Shown here in pieces: positions 5,273 through 7,815 of a stretch of DNA of 7,815 bases; position 1 is the stretch's first letter; every line of letters begins with the position of its first letter. Both the position numbers and the translations under genes were made by a program. Below the pieces are notes generated by a model. It was not told the origin of the DNA. It was given only the letters and a program-made list of their open reading frames with translations, and did no database searches. This DNA is from an uncultured Lachnospiraceae bacterium (GTDB lineage: Bacteria > Bacillota > Clostridia > Lachnospirales > Lachnospiraceae): contig CADBLW010000010.1 of the NCBI GenBank assembly GCA_902795625.1, positions 1-7,815 on the forward strand, written 5' to 3'.

Positions 5273-6748
5273 TTACGATTCCTTTTCCTCCACGGTGATC
5301 ACCAGCACACGCTGCGTGTCATCCGTCACACGGTAGGCTTCGCTGCTGCGGACGCCGGGGATCCAGATTACTGCGCTCTCATCCGCGGTAAGGATGATCG
5401 GAAGCGCGTCCCGCTCCGCGCGCGGCACCTTGCGGTTGACAAACACGTCCTGCACGGACTGCGTATGTCCGTCGAGGGTCACCGTGATCCTGTCACCCGG
5501 CCGCCTGGTACGCACGACGCAAGCCTTGCCCATTGTATCATAATCAAACCATTTCGTATAGGGATTGTCCGGATTTTTAACGCAATCTTCACGATTGCGG
5601 ACCGCGAACGTAAACACCCTCGTCCTGGCTCCGAAAAATGTCACCTTCACACCGCGCTCCAGCTCCCTGCGCGCGATCTCATGTCTTCCGTCAAAGGTTT
5701 CCTTCTCCCCCTTCGGGTGAACGCTCTGATACCCGCGCACCAGCGTCACGCCGTACGGGAACGTTGCCTCCGCGGAAACGCTGCTCTCGCAGAGCCGCTC
5801 CACCATCTCCGCGTGCTCGTCCTTCAGGTTCTTCCTGCGCCCGCACACAGCCGTCAGGTAGCGCATCGCCACCTCGCCGCGCAGCGCGTAGGGAAGCGCG
5901 AGAAATCCCGCGGCATCCAGCTCGTGCTGTCCGCGCGTATTCCCTGCGGAACTATCTTCACTGGCCGTCGTCTCGTCCCATCCGCGGTACAGGCGGCGGA
6001 ATTCCTTCTCCGCAAACTCCGAAAGCAGCTGCCAGGCAGCCGTCAGATGCGCACCCGCCGCCGCGATATGCTCTCCGGCGCGGGGATTGAGCTCCGCAAG
6101 AAGAGGCATCACTCGGTTGCGCAGCGTGTTGCGCTCGCCCTCCGACTCATAGTTTGTCGCGTCCTTGCAGTACTCCACGCCGCGGCGCCGAAGCTCCTCA
6201 AGGATATCATTCTTGTCGATGGACAGCAGCGGACGGATCAGATGGATCTCCGGGTCGGAAAATGGCGTGCTGTCCACAGCAATTCCCGTGAGGCCGCGCA
6301 GTCCGCTGCCTCGCACAAGGTGCATCAGGATCGTCTCCGCGTTGTCATCCGCGTGATGGGCCACAGCGACGCGCGTTGCTCCGACCTCTGCGGCGACCTC
6401 CGCGAAGATGCGGTATCTCTCCGTCCGTCCTGTCTCCTCCACTCCCGTGCCGCGCTCCGCGGCAAGAGCCGGTATATCTATGTGGACGCTGCGGAACGGA
6501 ATGTTCCACCGTTCGCACGTCTCCTTGCAAAACGCCTCGTCGCGATCGGCCGCCTCACCGCGGATCTCATGGTTGATATGCACCGCCGTGAGGGACAGCG
6601 AAAGCTCCTCCGCAAGTTCCTTCAATAACAAAAGAAGACACAGCGAATCGCTGCCGCCGGAAAATCCCACGACAACTCCGGTTCCCTGCGTCAACAGTTG
6701 TTTCCGCTCCACAAGTTCACGAACTCTTCTAAGCGCCTCAGTTTCCAT
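5273..6748 (-). CDS. tilS: tRNA(Ile)-lysidine synthetase TilS
   Basis: A 491-residue essential enzyme that uses ATP and lysine to convert C34 of the tRNA-Ile CAU anticodon to lysidine, so that it reads AUA codons. The N-terminal PP-loop ATPase domain has SGGSDS (30-35), AVHINHEIRGEAADRDE (55-71), HHADDNAET (131-139) and RGSGLRGL (146-153), then the IRPLLSIDK and NTLRN motifs. A helical middle domain follows, and a C-terminal TilS domain (about 408-486) contains RRPGDRI and IWIPGVR. The frame is open 41 codons further upstream into the preceding gene, but that extension is Arg-rich shadow sequence. The ATG at 6746-6748 has GGAGG 5 nt upstream and gives the family N-terminus. The protein is slightly longer than many homologues, with a variable Ser/Gly-rich loop near 260-274. 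Confidence 0.95.
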   Translation of the reverse strand: METEALRRVRELVERKQLLTQGTGVVVGFSGGSDSLCLLLLLKELAEELSLSLTAVHINHEIRGEAADRDEAFCKETCERWNIPFRSVHIDIPALAAERGTGVEETGRTERYRIFAEVAAEVGATRVAVAHHADDNAETILMHLVRGSGLRGLTGIAVDSTPFSDPEIHLIRPLLSIDKNDILEELRRRGVEYCKDATNYESEGERNTLRNRVMPLLAELNPRAGEHIAAAGAHLTAAWQLLSEFAEKEFRRLYRGWDETTASEDSSAGNTRGQHELDAAGFLALPYALRGEVAMRYLTAVCGRRKNLKDEHAEMVERLCESSVSAEATFPYGVTLVRGYQSVHPKGEKETFDGRHEIARRELERGVKVTFFGARTRVFTFAVRNREDCVKNPDNPYTKWFDYDTMGKACVVRTRRPGDRITVTLDGHTQSVQDVFVNRKVPRAERDALPIILTADESAVIWIPGVRSSEAYRVTDDTQRVLVITVEEKES

Positions 6749-6770
6749 ATGGCCCTCCGTTCTCCGGCGT

Positions 6771-7121
6771 TCAGTCTCCCGCGGGTGTCGCCGTCGGCGT
6801 AACTCCGTCTGCCTCCTCCGCGCGGAACAGGATCTCATCCTTGTAGACAAGTCCCAGCACCTCGCGCGCAACCTCCTCCATGTAGCCGCGCGTCTTGACG
6901 TAAGCGCGGTATTGCTCGATCTCCTCGGAGCGGGCTTCCTCCTGCGCTTTCAGGCGGATCAGCCGCTCTTTCTCCTCCAGTTTCTGCCGGTAATCGTCCT
7001 GCGCGCCGTGCAGTGCGATAACGCACGCCGCTCCGATCCCTCCGACCAGAACAAGGAGGATGAGCACCGAGAGAGCTCTCTTGGCAAGCATGTGTTTTTT
7101 CGGAACAATCCCTTTCTTCAT
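6771..7121 (-). CDS. Septum formation initiator, DivIC/FtsB-type division protein
   Basis: A 116-residue single-pass membrane protein of the divisome. It has a basic cytoplasmic N-terminus (about 1-16), one membrane helix at about 17-37, a charged coiled coil at about 41-75, and the conserved ending YVKTRGYMEEVAREVLGLVYKDEILF (72-99) typical of DivIC/FtsB. A short Thr/Pro/Ala-rich acidic tail (101-116) follows and is probably disordered. Such proteins pair with FtsL through the coiled coil and link division proteins to septal cell-wall synthesis. The ATG lies about 4 nt after AGGGGG. The gene sits 18 nt after the rqcP stop and 22 nt before tilS. The position after rqcP fits divIC of Bacillus, but with the intervening yabP and yabQ genes missing. 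Confidence 0.88.
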   Translation of the reverse strand: MKKGIVPKKHMLAKRALSVLILLVLVGGIGAACVIALHGAQDDYRQKLEEKERLIRLKAQEEARSEEIEQYRAYVKTRGYMEEVAREVLGLVYKDEILFRAEEADGVTPTATPAGD

Positions 7122-7139
7122 AACGCCCCCTGCGTCGCG

Positions 7140-7379
7140 CTACAGATAGCGAAACAACTCCTTCGCATCATCTTTGCGTACGGTCTCCGTGACCGAGACC
7201 ACCTCTACCTTAACATCTTTGTTGCCGAAACCGATCTCGATGACATCGCCGACCTTCACCTCGAGAGAGGCTCTTGCGACCTTGCCGTTCACCGAGACGC
7301 GCCCGGCGTCGCAGGCCTCGTTGGCAACCGTCCTGCGCTTGATCAGCCGGGATACTTTCAGATATTTGTCGAGTCTCAT
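7140..7379 (-). CDS. rqcP: S4-domain RNA-binding protein RqcP
   Basis: A 79-residue protein made almost entirely of an S4 RNA-binding domain: MRLDKYLKVSRLIKRRTVAN at the N-terminus, then DAGRVSVNGKVA (24-35) and VKVGDVIEIGFG (41-52). RqcP (formerly YabO, Hsp15-like) binds the 50S subunit with the RqcH protein and drives C-terminal alanine tailing of stalled nascent chains. The frame continues upstream through a hairpin to 7466, but MRLDKYL is the conserved family start, so ATG 7377-7379 is chosen. No good Shine-Dalgarno precedes it: the nearest purine stretch is GGACGG about 6 nt upstream, so translation may be weak. It lies between hup and the division gene, its usual place in Firmicutes. 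Confidence 0.9.
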   Translation of the reverse strand: MRLDKYLKVSRLIKRRTVANEACDAGRVSVNGKVARASLEVKVGDVIEIGFGNKDVKVEVVSVTETVRKDDAKELFRYL

Positions 7380-7401
7380 AAGTAACCGTCCATTATGAAC
7401 A

Positions 7402-7430
7402 ATGGGCCGGTCAGTAACCGACCGGCCCAT
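7402..7430 (-). promoter_or_regulatory. Strong intercistronic hairpin between hup and rqcP
   Basis: Perfect 11-bp GC-rich arms (ATGGGCCGGTC and GACCGGCCCAT) flank a 7-nt loop. On the transcribed minus strand the loop is GGTTACT and the following bases are TGTTCATAATGG, so there is no U-tract. It begins about 36 nt after the hup stop codon and ends 22 nt before the rqcP start. It is more likely a 3'-end stabiliser for the abundant hup mRNA or a partial attenuator than a full terminator. Confidence 0.7.
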
Positions 7431-7466
7431 GATGTCTTCTTTATGCAACAAGGCACCCGTTAACAA

Positions 7467-7754
7467 TTATTTCTTTTTCTTCTTGTTAACAGCATCCTTC
7501 AGAGCGCTGCCGGCCTTGAACTTCGGCTGCTTGGAAGCCTTGATCGTGATCGTCTCCTTGGTAAGAGGATTGCGGCCCTTGCGAGCAGGTCTCTTGTTAA
7601 CTTCGAAGGTACCGAAACCTACGAGGACAACCTTCTTCTCAGCTACGAGCGTCTCAGTAACAGTACCGATGAACGCATCAACCATCTTCTTAGCGTCTTC
7701 CTTCTTAACGCCGGCCTTCTCAGCAATAGCAGCAACCAATTCTGTCTTATTCAT
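7467..7754 (-). CDS. hup: DNA-binding protein HU
   Basis: A 95-residue nucleoid-associated protein that binds and bends DNA as a dimer. It has the classic pattern: MNKTELVAAIAEKAGV with the DAKKMVDAF helices, the VLVGFGTFEV signature (43-52), the DNA-embracing beta arm with RPARKGRNPLTKETI containing the intercalating RNP proline (61-63), and the final helix KAGSALKDAV. The sequence ends in a run of five lysines after Asn90, a small basic tail beyond the usual end. The ATG is 9 nt after AGGAGG. Codons are strongly biased (AAG, GTA, AAC), as expected for a highly expressed gene. It heads the visible cluster; its promoter lies at or beyond the window edge. Confidence 0.97.
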   Translation of the reverse strand: MNKTELVAAIAEKAGVKKEDAKKMVDAFIGTVTETLVAEKKVVLVGFGTFEVNKRPARKGRNPLTKETITIKASKQPKFKAGSALKDAVNKKKKK

Positions 7755-7815
7755 TACGTGATTCCTCCTGTGAAAATTTTATCTCCATGACGTGCGTCGA
7801 CGGCATAATGCCTTA

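Noticed and set aside
6749..6871. 41-codon N-terminal extension of TilS
   Set aside because: It overlaps the end of the division gene, is Arg-rich and unlike TilS, and the internal ATG has a good ribosome binding site and the family N-terminus.
5465..7385. Long overlapping plus-strand frames opposite tilS, the division gene and rqcP
   Set aside because: They are Arg/Ala/Ser-rich shadow translations of genes that are well supported on the minus strand.
7380..7466. 29-codon N-terminal extension of RqcP
   Set aside because: It would be translated across the intercistronic hairpin; the family begins at MRLDKYL. The frames starting on both strands with the same first residues arise only because the hairpin is palindromic.
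7467..7484. Lysine run at the end of HU as a possible frameshift artefact
   Set aside because: The frame is intact to a stop, and short basic tails are common in HU-like proteins; nothing downstream continues the HU fold.
7802..7812. GGCAT-A-ATGCC inverted repeat upstream of hup
   Set aside because: Five-base arms at the window edge are too short to interpret without the upstream sequence.

Overview
The window looks like chromosome from a GC-rich member of the Clostridia, most likely Lachnospiraceae-like. The basis is the gene order hup - rqcP - ftsB/divIC - tilS - hpt - ftsH, the strong AGGAGG-type ribosome binding sites and the protein sequences. That placement is inferred from gene order and protein character; no search was run.

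Right part (about 2742-7754, all on the minus strand, transcribed right to left): a compact housekeeping cluster. It encodes the nucleoid protein HU, the S4-domain ribosome quality-control protein RqcP, a DivIC/FtsB-type division protein, tRNA-Ile lysidine synthetase TilS, hypoxanthine phosphoribosyltransferase and the membrane AAA+ protease FtsH. Genes are tightly packed, with a 4-base ATGA overlap between hpt and ftsH, and the cluster ends in a clear rho-independent terminator at 2742-2777. A strong hairpin without a U-tract separates the abundant HU message from rqcP. The sporulation genes yabP, yabQ and spoIIE, which lie in this neighbourhood in spore formers, are absent.

Middle part (about 297-2700, minus strand): a visibly AT-richer cassette of five small genes. 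By hand count, row 841-900 has 22 G+C of 60, against 39 of 60 in row 4021-4080 inside ftsH. The order of transcription is an XRE-type regulator, an ImmA/IrrE-like protein whose HExxH zinc site appears degenerate (HGFAQ), a zinc-ribbon protein with a possible L7/L12-like C-terminal domain, a 60-residue Cys-rich protein and a DUF4417 protein. The genes overlap or nearly touch. A strong promoter (TTGACA-N17-TATGAT) precedes the regulator. A 17-bp motif next to it recurs with 15 of 17 matches in the only real gap inside the cassette, before the Cys-rich gene, at the same distance from a -10-like box. This suggests an autoregulated accessory module with two transcription units. Its function is unknown; it resembles phage or mobile-element cargo and is the most interesting part of the window.

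Left edge (1-294, plus strand): the 3' end of a DtxR-family metal-dependent repressor gene, convergent with the cassette. No integrase, transposase, tRNA, rRNA or CRISPR array is visible.
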